Shown: positions 47,397 to 59,918 of the stretch, piece by piece | Numbering within the stretch: position 1 is the stretch's first letter | Layout: each line of letters opens with the position of its first letter | Assembly (NCBI GenBank): GCA_023897205.1 | Contig: JAHWDD010000001.1 | Span: 6,820,001 to 6,884,000, forward strand | Direction of reading: 5' to 3' | DNA: 64,000 nucleotides | Source: Exophiala sp. HKRS030 | Taxonomy: Eukaryota; Ascomycota; Eurotiomycetes; Chaetothyriales; Herpotrichiellaceae | Notes under the pieces: model-generated | Database searches by the model: none | The model's input: the letters and a program-made list of their open reading frames with translations, nothing else | Told to the model about the DNA's origin: nothing | Translations under genes and position numbers: made by a program

Positions 47397-47711
47397 ATCA
47401 TCGTAATAATCGGGTACGCATGCGCGGGCATCCAAGTGGCCGCGATCCCGGCGATCGCATCAACATACGCCGTGGACTCGTACAAGCCAGTAGCCGGCAG
47501 CATTTTCGTCGCCATCACAGTGAACAAGAACCTGTGGGGCTACGGGTTCAGCAAGTTCATCACCCCCTGGATCATTTCCGCCGGCTACGTGCCGCCCATC
47601 ATGTTGAATATGAGCCTGATCTTCCTCTGGTGTGCCTGTGGAATCGTGTTTTATTTCTGGGGCAAGAGGATGAGGGGCTGGACGAGGAATTCCAGCGTCC
47701 ATTATTTGTAG
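47397..47711 (+). pseudogene. 3' fragment of an MFS transporter gene
   Basis: Begins after a good acceptor (CGAACAG) with IIVIIGYACAGIQVAAIPA and ends with LWGYGFSKFITPWI, GYVPPIMLNMSLIFLWC and a short polar tail. These are the last two to three membrane spans of a fungal MFS transporter (allantoate/nicotinate-permease or sugar-type). The rest of the gene is not present to the left: the copia LTR lies within 150 bp. The element or the scaffold join has cut it off. Confidence 0.75.
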
Positions 47712-48116
47712 CGCTGGGTATTGATAGGGACGGTAGGGTAGAGGGGGCAAAGGAATATAAGAGGGGTTGATTCATTGATTGTGGTCGGGAATGCTACGAT
47801 GCGCGTGAGGTGGCTGTCTCTTGTGATACTATATAGAGGAAGAAGAAGAGGTGAGACCGGCAACTGTGGGAGTGTGTCGTGGCCTCTTAATTCTGCAGAC
47901 TGGGCTCTCACGCGACAGTGTATCTCAGGACTCGACGAGGGTCCCTTATTACAAAAGAATGACACGTGCACGAAGGATAAACTTGTCTTTCACTGATCGA
48001 TGCAGTGCGTGGAAGACCATTTGAATTCGATCAATGTCCTCTTCTAGGAGTGCCTGCCAACCTCAGCAGCGTTTGATGCGCCCGATAAATCACCTTTTGT
48101 TACAAGTTCTCCAAAC
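47712..48116. other. 405-bp intergenic stretch
   Basis: Convergent 3' region between the MFS fragment and MED4. Nothing seen. Confidence 0.4.
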
Positions 48117-49106
48117 CTAATCATCATCGTCATCATCACTACTAGGGAAATCCAAATCGAGCTTCCTTTTCGGAGGTGGCGGTTGTTGCTGTGCATGCTG
48201 AGATCTCGAATGTGAATCTCCAACGCCAGACGCAGAGTGACTCTGACCACCCCTATCATCGCGCGACTGCTGTGTTGCTTGCCTCGTGAGTTCAGGACTC
48301 AAGCCAAGCGCTCCCACAGAGGCATTCGGGTCTTCGTCCTTTTCAGCCACAGCTTCAGCAATATTCTCACTTTCCCTAACCAGTCTTTCGACTTCTCTGT
48401 CCACAGCCTGGTCGATCTGCTCCGATGCATCAGGTCCAGATGACGCCAGAGCCTGTCTTTCCCTAAACAGCTGTAATTGCCCAAGTTCACCGGCCCGTAG
48501 TCCAGCGGCGTCTGGAAAGGCCATTCCCATTTGTGCGTGCCGGAAGGCGACGTTGTTTTTGATCCTTTCAATCTCGGCGCTAGTCTCTTCAGTGCTAGTC
48601 TGCGTGTCTTGGACACCATTGGAATTGGAAATCTGTCTCTTCGCGGCGGCCCTCAGCCGGGCGGATTCGGCCTCAGCCTCTCGTGCCGCCACAGCGTTGT
48701 GTTTGCCGATCCGTGCGGCGAAGGTCAGAAGGGTACGGTAGTCCACTGGCGAGGACTGGGCGTCATCGTCTTCATCTTCTTCTTTGCCATCTTCGGCTTC
48801 AGAATCCTCCAGAATCGACGGGTGGATCTGACCGATTTCTTCTCGTAGCGACACGCATTGTCTGATGGTGGATTTAAGTTTCTCCTCCAAAGCCAGTGAC
48901 TCGGCTCGCAGGTTCAAGATGCGGACGTAATTTTGCTGATGGCGGTGCAGGAGTGTTAGAGCGGTAGTGAGATCATTGTCGGCTTCGACTAGGGATTGGG
49001 ACAGCTGAGGGGCAGTGGCCCATGTGTGGGTTGTGTTGAGATTTTGGATCAATGCTGTGAGTTGGGTCTCGAGAGCATTGAGCGGTTGCAGGACTCGGGC
49101 CTCCAT
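48117..49106 (-). CDS. med4: Mediator complex subunit 4
   Basis: Subunit of the Mediator middle module, nuclear, linking activators to RNA polymerase II. Single exon, 329 residues. The N-terminal part is helical (NALETQLTALIQNL, ADNDLTTALTLLHRHQQN), followed by a long coiled region (EEKLKSTIRQCVSLREEIGQ). The family signature PVDYRTLLTFAARIGKHNA follows an acidic linker near residue 125. The C-terminal third is low complexity and ends in a PKRKLDLDFPSSDDDDDD tail. Length and layout fit filamentous-fungal MED4. Confidence 0.92.
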   Translation of the reverse strand: MEARVLQPLNALETQLTALIQNLNTTHTWATAPQLSQSLVEADNDLTTALTLLHRHQQNYVRILNLRAESLALEEKLKSTIRQCVSLREEIGQIHPSILEDSEAEDGKEEDEDDDAQSSPVDYRTLLTFAARIGKHNAVAAREAEAESARLRAAAKRQISNSNGVQDTQTSTEETSAEIERIKNNVAFRHAQMGMAFPDAAGLRAGELGQLQLFRERQALASSGPDASEQIDQAVDREVERLVRESENIAEAVAEKDEDPNASVGALGLSPELTRQATQQSRDDRGGQSHSASGVGDSHSRSQHAQQQPPPPKRKLDLDFPSSDDDDDD

Positions 49107-49982
49107 GATTTCTCGTATTCAATTGCGTGTGCCTTTAGCGCAGCTTCATGACTTCAAATAGCTGTTGAAATGTGTGAGTTTGAAGGAATCGTGGGGTTTC
49201 AAGTCTCTCGGTCTCGGAAATTTGGATGCGGCCATAGTCCAGGCCAACCTTGCGTCGTTCCTTCACGCGTCACTGCGAGGCTGACTTTAACCCAGGAAGG
49301 CAAGTCACCCGACTTGATATCTTCGTGCTTCCCGCACCTGAGATACGAATAAGCCAGTCACGACTCATCAAACTTGTCAGCGCCATGAGTCTTGTCGTCG
49401 GAAGTGTCCTAATGAACCTCTGTGGCTGTGAGTATGTCTTATCATGTCGGTGACAGTTTTGATCGAGGACGCGTCTATGATGACTGCTCGTGTCTTGAGG
49501 CACAACCATACCAGGCATGCCACTGAAGTTATAAGACCTGACGTAGTCGACACTATTGAACGCCTCTTTCCTAGCATCTTAGTGAACCTGAGGCTGATTC
49601 TATGGGACTGGGATGTCCAGCATTTTGGTATTCGAGCTCTAGCTACGCTGGTTCCACGATGCATCCTTCAACCAGCTCCGCCGCCTGTCTCAATGACACG
49701 GACTCCGACGGTCTCCACGAGTCGGTCGAGTTTCGGGCCTGAAGCTGTCTTCACCTCTGATGGAGACACTTTACAGTCAGCATATTTCAATGCTGAATAC
49801 CGCGGCTATACTACCTGTGGCTTTTGTAGGCGTACGCTCACAGCAGTAAGCAACGATGAAACTTTGGACTTGTCCCTCCTGTAACTCATCATGAATCTAC
49901 TTGAATGTGGCGTCTTGCTATGCACGACTTCAATGATCATCTATTGTTCGACTTGTTCTTAACCATGTGTTATCTGCGATTG
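49107..49982. other. intergenic stretch with unassigned open frames
   Basis: Frames at 49444-49884 (plus) and 49377-49664 (minus) overlap each other and match no family. MED4 leader lies at the left end. Confidence 0.4.
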
Positions 49983-51330
49983 TCATTTTTCTACAGAAGC
50001 ATAACCACTCCGGCCAGTCACACATGCATACCCAGGACCATGCCGACCGAACATATTTCTCAAATCATCAGCAATCACCTCCGGATGCTCCCAAGCCGCA
50101 AAATGCCCGCCACCATCATGCTCACGCTCAAAGACGATAGGTCCAAGAGACTGATTCCACAGCTTCGGCAACAAGACCACATCATTAGAAAACCGCGTAA
50201 TACCCAGTGGCACGTCAATATAGATTTGCGAGGCAGGAAATGCTGGTGGCTGCCTGTGTTCCATTGCGTAGTAGATAGAGCTCGACTTGTCGGGCCCCGC
50301 TCGTGAGAAGTAATAGATGCTCACCCATGTCAATATTTCGTCATCTGTCCAGGGATACCGGTCGGCCCAGTCATGCAGTTTCTCATAGATCCATGCTAAC
50401 AGACCGACTGGACTGTCCCTGAGGCTGAAACCCAGAGTTTGCGGTCGAGTGGATTGCTGTTTGTAGTAACCTGAGCCATCATCTAGAAAAGTTGCGCTTC
50501 GTTGTAACCCAGCGACTTCTGCCTGGGTTAGTGGCGTTGTTTGAGTCTTTGCGTAGAGGTCTGGGTGGGTCTCGGCGGTTGGCTGTGCAGGAACAGCTGA
50601 GTTGACGTGGTATGCTTTACAATGCGTAGGTCCGTATTTCATGGCTATGAATCGAGCAATGAGGGATCCTACGTCTCCGGCTTGGATGACTGGCAGATTC
50701 GTCAGATCCTTCTTGTCTTGAAGAAGGAGGGTGGCTGTGGGACATACCATATTCAGTATAGCCTAGTTTCAGCATAAGTTTGTGGTACGCTTCGGCGTGC
50801 TGATCAACGTTGAAATCTTCCTAGTTCTTGGGTTAGCAGATCTTAGAAGACACAGAACTGTTGGTAAAACAAACCCTCGATGATGCGGAAGAGAAACCAA
50901 AGTCAATTAGACTTGGAGCGACAACGTGGAATGCTGGGTGATCCAAGCCATCACCACCATTGAATAGCCCAGGTAGGATCTTGGTAACTTCGATAATGCT
51001 ACCTGGCCAGCCATGAAGAAATAAGAGAGGGATTCCACCTGTCACATCGCTGACTTGATGAACGAAGTGTATTTCATGTGTACCGTAACCATCGACATCG
51101 ATCTCCGCCGTAAACTGGGGTATCTCATTCAGCTTCGCTACAACACGCTCCCAGTCAAAGTTGGTCTGCCAATGCCCAGCAAGGCGTTTGATCTCTGGCA
51201 GGGGTACTCCTCGACTCCAAGTGTCGTCGGAGTTGAAAATGTCATTGGGATAGTCTGTCAGCGCAAGCTTTTGCTTTAGACGCGAGATTCGATCTTGGGA
51301 AATTTCAATTTTGAAAGGGATGATAGACAT
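49983..51330 (-). CDS. epoxide hydrolase (alpha/beta hydrolase fold, EHN N-terminus)
   Basis: Opens epoxides to diols by an Asp nucleophile. Exons 50875-51330, 50748-50820 and 49983-50689 join in phase to 411 residues. The N-terminal EHN part begins IIPFKIEISQDRISRLKQKL. The oxyanion motif is LFLHGWPGSIIEV. The nucleophile segment, assembled across the second intron, is VIQAGDVGS where most relatives have GGDWG. The catalytic-His region is DGGGHFAAWEHPE. An upstream in-frame Met would add about 22 residues. Divergent from a zinc-cluster regulator 439 bp away, which may control it. Confidence 0.87.
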
Positions 51331-51769
51331 GATGAGGTATATTGTAGTGACAGTCGCTGAGGTCCAGGAGGATGTAGCCAGGCTATTTATCTCCATAGCT
51401 GTACATATTCGGCGTGAACATCTTGACGGACACTAGTATGGCACGGCATACATTTCCCGTGTGAGTCACCGAAGTCTCAATATTAGCAAAACCCGACTAT
51501 CCGAAGTGGTATTGGAAAGTCGAATGATAGTGCGTAGGAGACTCGACGTGGAAAACCACATGCATTGTGGCCGGTATTGACTCCACACAAGACGAGGCTA
51601 CTGTATCAACTTACGCTGGAGCCAATCAGCTCATAGCCAAGCAACATTGTTCTGGGTGACAAATATGCATCTTCGTATTCCCATGGTCCATCACTCCATT
51701 GACCTCACCCGTCTTCAAACAGGCGACGAATTTTGAATCAACTATCTTGGGTTATGCAAATGTCCCACA
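51331..51769. promoter_or_regulatory. divergent promoter of epoxide hydrolase and regulator
   Basis: 439 bp between two oppositely transcribed genes. No exact CGGWCCG site; no clear TATA box. Confidence 0.4.
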
Positions 51770-52723
51770 ATGGCTGAAACAACTGGCGCTCAGATGGTCT
51801 GTCCAAAGAAGATCCGTGTCAACGCTAGGGGAGTGCGCAAAGTGAAAAGCGGGTGCCGAACCTGCAAGTAAGGACCCAGCCAAAGACCAAACGGGCGTCG
51901 TAGTTGTGGCTGATCTTTTCGCAGAATCAGACATAAGAAGTGCGACGAATCGCGACCCGTCTGTTCGCAATGTAGCGACGGTAGATGGCGTTGCGAATTT
52001 GACCAGAATTGCGTCCCAGTGGAGATGACGAAGTCATTAGTTCTGCAGCAGGAGGAGGAGGAGACACACATTTCCCCTCCTATATCGACCAGTATTGTGC
52101 CATACCCAACGGTAGCTCTTTCTCAAGAAGATATCGTCCATTTCGAATACTTTCGACATACATGTGCCGACGAATTTGCTTTGTTCTACGAGACTGCGTC
52201 GTGGAGAGATCTCATTCTTCGTGCTACCTGCACAGAGCCAAGTATCTTCCATGCAGCATTGGCAATCAGTGCGTTGAGTCGGCAACGCTACTCACCGACC
52301 TGGGAGAGCAAGTCGTCAGAAGTCTTCAAGTCTGCACTAGCATACTCAATGGAGCAGTACAGTCGCGCCATTCGAATACTCAACGTGCACCTAGACGGAT
52401 CTGTGGCAAGCGCTGAGCTTGCTCTGCTAGCGAGCATTGTCTTCATTCAAATCGATTTCCTTCAGGATTTCACCAGCAGAGTTCTCGTCCATCTTCGAGG
52501 CGCGCTCAATATCTTGCATAGCATAAGAGGCTCATCCATGTTTCCGTCGCCTCAACTTCAGCAAGAGCTTATCCCGCATGCCTGTCTGAGTAATCAAGGC
52601 TCTGCTTCCACAACCGGAGACTATCTTGGCTGCCTGGACGACGCTCTGCGGCAAATTGCAATGCAACTGTCGGGATTTGGGCATCGCGATACAGGAGATG
52701 TTCTGGAGAGAGGGAAACTGTGA
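51770..52723 (+). CDS. Zn2Cys6 transcription factor, short
   Basis: Exons 51770-51867 and 51925-52723 join in phase to 298 residues. The zinc cluster CRTCKIRHKKCDESRPVCSQC spans the intron; a basic N-terminal arm (KKIRVNARGVRKVKSG) precedes it. The remainder has the Fungal_trans_2 helical start: HFEYFRHTCADEFALFYE, then ILRATCTEPSIFHAALAIS and VHLRGALNILHS. The protein ends about 150-200 residues earlier than many relatives, so the C-terminal part may be truncated or simply shorter here. Target genes unknown; the divergent epoxide hydrolase is the obvious candidate. Confidence 0.85.
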
Positions 52724-53150
52724 CACCCTCGCTCTAGTATCGTGTAGGGTCGGTGTGCATTCGCGATGGAACTAGATTTTGAGATAGACGCGGCAAGTAA
52801 ATAGCAAGACCAATTTCCGATAATGCATTGCAGGTCTGTGGCCTGTAAGAGGCAGCTCTATCTCAGATAGAGGCATGGCTATATGGCGCCGAAGCAGCAA
52901 GTTGGTTGAACATGGGACGAAATCCATGGCGTGTTGGCCTTATGACTGGTCGCTACGGCGTCGAGCCGGGCACATGGGCTGTAGCACTGTCGGTATTAGT
53001 GGTTGAAAGCACTCAAAACAGCCCATGCGTCTAAAACCTTGCACCTCCACAACCATTGTGCTATCATTTTGTGGCTTTGAAAAAGTGAGACGGCCAAATC
53101 TCGCCGACATAGCCCGTTTCCAAGGCATCTTCGAAATGCTCGTTTCATAT
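52724..53150. other. 427-bp convergent 3' region
   Basis: No gene. It may hold decayed C-terminal sequence of the regulator, but I see no clear remnant. Confidence 0.35.
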
Positions 53151-56100
53151 CTACTCATCCTCATCAGAAATTTCTACTATTTGACTGGCCCGACAAGGCA
53201 GTTCAGATCTTCCTAATCCGTCGAGTAATATTTCGATCGGCTGCGAATCCCTTCCGAAACCTGTCATTCGCCGGCGCTTAGGTGAAGGTTCTGTGCTTTC
53301 GTCCTTGATATGGATGGGTTCATCCCTACCTTGAAACATGCCTTCCCTGATAGCCTGAGCCAGCTCTTGATCTGAGAGCCAGTCTCCGGAACCAAAAAAC
53401 CACTTCTCATTAGGATTATCAGATTCTTCACCTCTTTCCCGCTTTGGCCTTAGCAAATCAAAGTTATCTCGCCTGTGCAAAATATGTTCTCTTTCCCCTT
53501 CAGGTGATTTGCCGCGAAGCTCCTGTGCCTCTTTCGACGTATTCGATGATATAAGAAGCCTGTCTGATTTCGTGGCAGGCACTTGCCATTGCTCTGGCCC
53601 TAGATCCTCTTGACGACCAGCCTCCATACCAGTATAGAGGTATGTGATCATCTTCACATTGCGTCTTCTTGCAACAAGGTCGTTTGCCAGACTTCGCACA
53701 AACTTATAAGGATTTTGAGAATTTCCGACGGTTACCCAACGACCTCCTGAATTCCTTACTCTAGTTCGCATATGGGGAGGTAGCTCATCCGTTGCATGAT
53801 ATGTGGGATGTTTGACACTTTCAATAGTCGTACTGTATGTCAGATTGTTCTTTTTCTCGATTACCACATCTGCCAAATGTGTCTTGAGATGTCGCAACAT
53901 AGCTGATTCGGATGAGATTGATTCAGCAAAAACTGTAGTATTCCACTCAACTTTGGAGCTGGAGGATTTTATCCGGAGATTTGGTTGTACCACAAAGCAC
54001 GTTTCTATTGAATCAATGCATAATTGGAAAGGTTGTGGATCAGGGATATCATCCAGCACGTAGATACAAACATGTACATCCTGATTGTTGGCCACATCTC
54101 CAGAGCCTAGACATATGTATTGGGAGTCTTCGCGAATTGTGAGGTCATCCGACCCCAAACGGAGGGCATGTCGCGATGATTACTCGTCGAACAATCGTAG
54201 GTGCTTGACATTCTCAAGAATGATTCAACGGGCTCCCTCATACCTCTTTTGCACTGGTCATAGACTGCAGCAACCAGTCGTCGTGTCTTGGGGCTTTGAT
54301 CGGGCAGCATTGTCACGTCGAAACGGAAATCGATTCCTCTATCGTGGTAATCCATTGCCAGGAGGAAAAAGTCGTTCGGGTGGTCCTTCTCACGAGCAAG
54401 CCGACTGGATAGGCAACGTCGCTTCATGACAGCGTGAAATCTCGACCTTACCGAGCTCTGTCGAAAGTGTTGGAACCATCCAATGAGTTGGTCGTCCTGA
54501 ATACGTGGTAGTTCTGACGGATAGACACGAATTGGCTGATGCATATCGACATAAGCCTTCAAGTCATCAAAAGTGTCTTCGGCAATAGCGATGTATGTCA
54601 ACTCTAAGACTTGCTCCCAATCAGACTGGAAGTATGCTGCAACCGTGAAGACCGCGCAAAGGCTACGGGGCCCTCCATAGAGGTCTGGATCCTCTGATAC
54701 ATTGCCAGTCCACATAAACTCGATCGCTTGGAGGGCTTCTGGAGAAACCCTCCAAGCCTCCCGGAAGAGTCTTAACAGATCTCGTGCGTGTTTCTGCGCC
54801 ACACTTCTCGAAGGGAAAGATCTTAAAAGGGTCTGCAGATTCTCTTTGGTGATGTAAAGCGCCGAAAGCCGAGCATAAGCCCAGCTGATGCTGCGGAACA
54901 AGCAATTTTCTTTGTCGAGCCATTGATACGTGACATTATGCTGTGGACCTGAGCCCTCGAAATCTGCTTGATTTTCCATCAGACACTGTTCAAAGTCGGT
55001 CTCGAGAAAGCGTTGCATGGGTGCCCCGAGAGAGCGGATTTCACTGTCCCTGGCGACACTGGAAGCATTTCTCCCTGCATATATGCGAAGTTCGTTTAAG
55101 ATAGCCTCACGTTGAAAATCTCGTGCCCAGTCAAAGATGTAGTCAACGAGGAGTAACAGTTGCAGGCTCGCATCTCTGGAGGTTATACTGCCTGTCCATA
55201 AGGGATGGACGTGCTACAAAGGTTAGTTCAAGACCTGTGAAGAGTTGAGGAGGCTATGTCTCACATATTTGACCGTGTCGTCGTGGACATCCACGCAGGC
55301 TGCTGCAATCCGCCAATCATGCCCACGATTAGACAGAAACCAGACCAAGGGGCCAGACTGCCACTGGCTTTCTGCACCCGTTTTTTGGTGCAGTTTGTGC
55401 TGTATGTCCAGCAGTTTCTTTATTGCGAATGCGGTCTGGATTTCGATATCATCGAAAGAGTCTCCGGTCTCACTCTTGGCCTCAAGAACCAAAAATGGAA
55501 ACAGAACCTGATCTCTCATCTCATGGAAAGGACTACACTCGAGAGTATCGCGTAATTCTTGGCCTTCAAACTTGGGATCAGACATCTCCTCATCTAGCAA
55601 ATGCCTGAATCGGCTAGTTTTGCGGAATCCAAACACTCGATCTGGTTTCTGTTCGGCAGGGAGGGCTCCAGAAATTGGGTCATCCTTGTCATACCTGACC
55701 ATTTCATCTGCTCTGTCATGGAAGATCCGGCATATCCCTGGATCATCTCTACACGATTGATAAGCAAGCGCCGACACAGTTCAAGAGAGCAGGAATGCCT
55801 ACATGTCGAGGTGTCTTTGCGTCTCGCTGCAAGAACATGGTTTTCGACTGGCCTGCCTTTTCTCGAGATCGAGAGCATCTACAAATTTGTCTGATGAACC
55901 GAAAAAGACTTCGACTTCTGATCGCCATAGCTTGGATGAGCACCGTTTGCTGTATTGTGAGTCTTAGAGAGAAGAAGCAACCAGGAAGAGCGAGATGTCA
56001 TACCACGTAACTTCGGTGCCGAACCGTGCAAGGATTTCGGATTCGAGTTTCAATCTCCAACCCAATTCATTTTGTCTGGCATAGCGGCAATCTTCAGCAA

Positions 56101-56326
56101 GACGGACAATGTGCTCAACCTGTTTCTTTATTTTCCCACGCCACGGTTTCTGGTGAGCCTCGTGAGCGAAATTGAAGACGTATTGATCGAATTTGTAGGT
56201 GGAGATATGTTGAACCGCGCTAAAAACGGAAGCGTGTTTTCCAGGCCTGAGATGGTCGGGACCGTGAAAGTGAATTCTTTCCTTCTCAATGAGCCGAATA
56301 AGCTTATGTTTTTGTTCTGGCTTCAT
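53151..56326 (-). CDS. large uncharacterised protein with PD-(D/E)XK nuclease-like core
   Basis: Multi-exon gene of a family common in filamentous fungi but without known function. The first exon starts MKPEQKHKLIRLIEKER and ends ELGWRLKLESEILARFGTEV; splicing (GTATGA to ATACAG) gives KRCSSKLWRSEVEV. A later exon holds DRVFGFRKTSRF and a nuclease-like core FPFLVLEAKSE followed by the helix IEIQTAFAIKKLLDIQHKL (D/ExK then Gln). Next come GPLVWFLSNRGHDWRIAA, a helical middle part (YIFDWARDFQREAILNELRI) and, after an intron near 54118-54181, a C-terminal region ending in charged linkers with PSPKRRR and EISDEDE. About 850-900 residues. Exact middle exons were not all resolved. Nuclease activity is inference only. 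Confidence 0.65.
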
Positions 56327-58254
56327 ACTGCAATCCTGTCTGCTGAAGATAGATCACAGAAGGTCGAATTCCAGAAGGCACATGATGGGACAGGGAATAC
56401 CACCTTACATAGATAGTAGCAACCTCCAACTTGAGCGAGCTACAGCAATCTGAGACTCTGCTGCGCCACAAGTGCGCTTGACAGGGTTGGACAATGCCAC
56501 TGCCCCACGAGCTGCAAAGCTCCTTGAGTCATTGCAGAGGCTGACGCCATCATTGCCATACCTTTCCGTCAACGTTGGAATTTGCGTCTGGCAGGTTCTG
56601 AATTTCGACGTTCAACCTGAAGCCCACCATAGAATACGAAGGAATGCAAGTAAGTCCAATACGACAGACTCGGAAGGCTGAGATGTTCAGGCGATTTTAG
56701 TATGGACGGACTCCATGTTCCGTCTTCCTAGTTAGGGGAGTAGTTCCGCGCGCTTCATGTGGGCCCCTTTGGCCCAGGGGCGGCCCCAAGCTAGTCGCAG
56801 AGCCGGGGAGGTTGGGCTCCTCAGGCCTTTGCAGGCACGGCAGAGTGGCAGAGTAACCTTTGGTTGTCTCACCAAGTAGCGCTAGGTTAGACGCTCCGTC
56901 GCCGTTCCAAGGAATGGCCTGCTAGATATGAGAAGCCAGACGCTCCGAGATATTGCAATAATTAACACATAATTCCAGGTTAACGCTGTGATGACTCTCA
57001 TGCACACCACTAAGTCCGACGACTTACTCTTCAACGAAATAGTTTGCAACTCGGTCTAAAACAAGTGCCAAAGACAATGCAAAACCCGGATTCGCGTTTG
57101 CAGGATCAAAGAAGTGAGGTAGAATACACTCACCCACTTTTTGCCTTCATCGGTCAACCCTGTTTTCGGTGCCTTAGACGGGATAAAACTGCTGCCAGGA
57201 GAATCCCTTGCATCGACATACCATACCTGGTGGATATCAACTTACCAAAGTCTGCTCAGCCTTTTGCGATATACATTTTGACCAGATGGCTGGCACAGTA
57301 AATGCTGGCATTCGAGGTGAGGAGGATGGCCCGCGAAGGTGAGGGTGCAAAGTAAATTGTCCATTGTTCTTTGGCGCCAAGAAGCTGCATTCACGTGGGT
57401 GTCTCTGTATCTTGGTACCTGAGTGATTTGTCTATCTTCTAAAGTTCCACACATTTTTTGACGTCGGTCCATCCACCACCAGGAACTCTGATCTAGACCC
57501 GTCGCATGAAAGAGAAATGTGTGACATCCCAAGCGCAACGTCACAGTTCAGACACCAACATCTTGGTTCAACGCGAAATGCGCCCAACTGCCGTCAGGAG
57601 ACATGAGCACTATGTCTGTCGTGCATAAGCTTTGCATAAATGCCAGCGAATAGCAAGACTAATCATGTCGAAACTGTGAACTGTCCTGTCATCTTGCCTT
57701 GTTTCTTTCAGATGGTCAAGGCGATTGGAAGTCTTCAGTGGACAATATTCTCTGCCCGATTGGCCAACGCATATTCGTCGGAAACATCTTCAGATCTCTG
57801 CTTCCAACAACTCTTCTATTTGGCCGTCGCTACCAGATCACCACGCTACGGTCTTTTCCATTCTTGCCTAAGCGAGCTTTTAATCTTCCTCGATTCACGA
57901 TCCACATGCTTGCCACGTAGCACAGACTGTGCGGCGCGCCAGCTGGTTGGTATTTGAGCATGGTGGGATAATGCAGCTAGCGAACCCCATCTGTCAAGCT
58001 GCAGACCTTTCTCCACAGTCGTTCGTGTGCAATCGCCGACATGACACTGGTTCTCATCGATCAGTCATGACCTCGGTCTCCCTCCTCGCCACAGCGCAAT
58101 GGACGAGTGTCGAGACAGTGGGGTTCACTGAGGTGGGTGAATTTGCAAACGACGAGATCTTCTCGTCTTCCTCAATTCAATTTCTCTTGTACTCAGATGC
58201 TGCATACGCTTTGCATTTTTACATATCTCTCACTATCAAATTGCACCACTCAAG
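56327..58254. other. 1.9-kb gene-poor stretch
   Basis: No supported gene on either strand. A GC-rich patch at 56745-56830 (GGGCCCC, GGGGCGGCC) stands out locally. The final 200 bp are CT-rich, a likely leader for the P450. Confidence 0.4.
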
Positions 58255-59918
58255 ATGTTGTTATCGCCTCTAGTATCTCATTTCGACTTGGCCACTACGT
58301 TGCAGGGTTTGGCCGTGGCCTGGATAGTCTATGTCTTGGGTGTCATCATTTACAATCGTTTCTTTCATCCTCTGAGAGATATCCCTGGACCTTTTTTTGC
58401 CTCAATTTCTTCCCTGTGGTATTTTCGAGCCGTCCGATATGCTCGTGGTCAAGATCATCAACTCCCCATTCACAAGAAATATGGCTCATTTGTCCGAATT
58501 ACCCCAAATCAAGTACAAATCTCTGATCCTGCTGCGATAGAGACAATTTATGGTCCCAAGTATGAATTCATCAAGGGCGAGTTCTATGATGCCTTCGATC
58601 CCAAAATCTCGATCCATCGGGACGGCTTCACCGAGCGTCATGAGGCTAAGCATACGCGAAGGCGAAGAATCGTCGCACCTCTTTATACGCAGGCCGCAGT
58701 CTTGGAATACGAGCCTTGTGTGGATCGATGCATTAATCTAGTATATGAGCGGATGGATCAATTCGCTGCCTCTGGTGAAGTCATTGACATGTCCATCTGG
58801 TTGCGGAAGTATACCTTTGACATTATTGGTTAGTTTGCTCTCCTTCCATGTGTAATGGTTTGCCGCCAACGCACTACGATGCAACTGTATTCGCTAGTCG
58901 TTCAAGACTCACTTACAATCCTTGTTCTTCAGGAGAAATCTTCTATGGCCGAGAAGGCGGATTTGGTTTTGTTCGAGACAACATTGACTACAATAACTGG
59001 TGTCATCTGATGGACACCATGCCAAACCCAGTTGCCTCCTTGAAAAACATTCCCTACGGTTTTCGCAACCTGTATTTTCTTTCACAAATGATATACCCGA
59101 AGACGAGAGTCGGGGCGAAAGGGTTCTTCACTGTCATCGATCAATCACATGCAGCGGTGAAACAGCGCTTGGATGATCTCGCAAGTGGAAAACCTGTCAA
59201 CCGAAAGGATGTCTTGAGTAAACTTCTGAATATTGCCAACGAGAGAGGCGAAGAAGGAGGCTTCAGTGTCCTAGATGCCACAACCGAGATCTGGGCTATG
59301 ATCTGGGCGGGATCAGACACAACTGCCATTGCTCTGACATCAATCTTTTATTATTTGCACAAGCACCCTGAGACATTGTCCAAACTTCGAGCAGAAATTG
59401 AAGAAGCTTTCGCGAATGGGACGCTCAGATTACCCGTCCGCTTCAATGACGCCATCAAATTACCATATCTTCACGCAGTGGTTCGCGAAGCGATGCGTAT
59501 CCATCCTTCTCTGGGCACAGGACTTCCTCGGATTGTCCCCGAGCCGGGCGTAGAGATCTGTGGTAAATGGTTTCCTGGCGGTACCGAGGTGATTATGAAC
59601 CAGAACGCTGTTCACTTCGATAAGGGAGTCTTTGGTGAAGATAGCGAAGAGTTCATTCCCGAGCGTTGGATTCGTGACGGAGACCGGGTTGCGGCCAATA
59701 TGGAACGACACATTTTGCAATTTGGATATGGTAAGAGAATCTGTATCGGAAAGCACATCACGAATACAGAGATGTATAAACTCCTGCCAACAATCCTAAG
59801 AGATTTCGACTTCGAATTGGTGGGAAAGAAGGAGTGGGATGTTTGGGAGGGATGGTTCCATTCACAGAAGAATGTCAACGTCAAGGTCACGAGAAGGGCC
59901 CAGGTCGCTGAAGCATAG
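58255..59918 (+). CDS. cytochrome P450 (pisatin-demethylase-like group)
   Basis: Two exons, 58255-58828 and 58933-59918, joined in phase 1 by a GTTAGT/TTCAG intron, encode 519 residues. An N-terminal anchor (LQGLAVAWIVYVLGVIIYN) precedes FFHPLRDIPGPFFAS. The I helix has WAGSDTTAIALTS near residue 316, ExxR is REAMR near 376, the PERW motif is IPERWI and the haem loop is FGYGKRICIGKHI with Cys near 461. It stands alone between gene-poor stretches, far from the ETP cluster, so a detoxifying role is as likely as a biosynthetic one. Substrate unknown. Confidence 0.9.
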
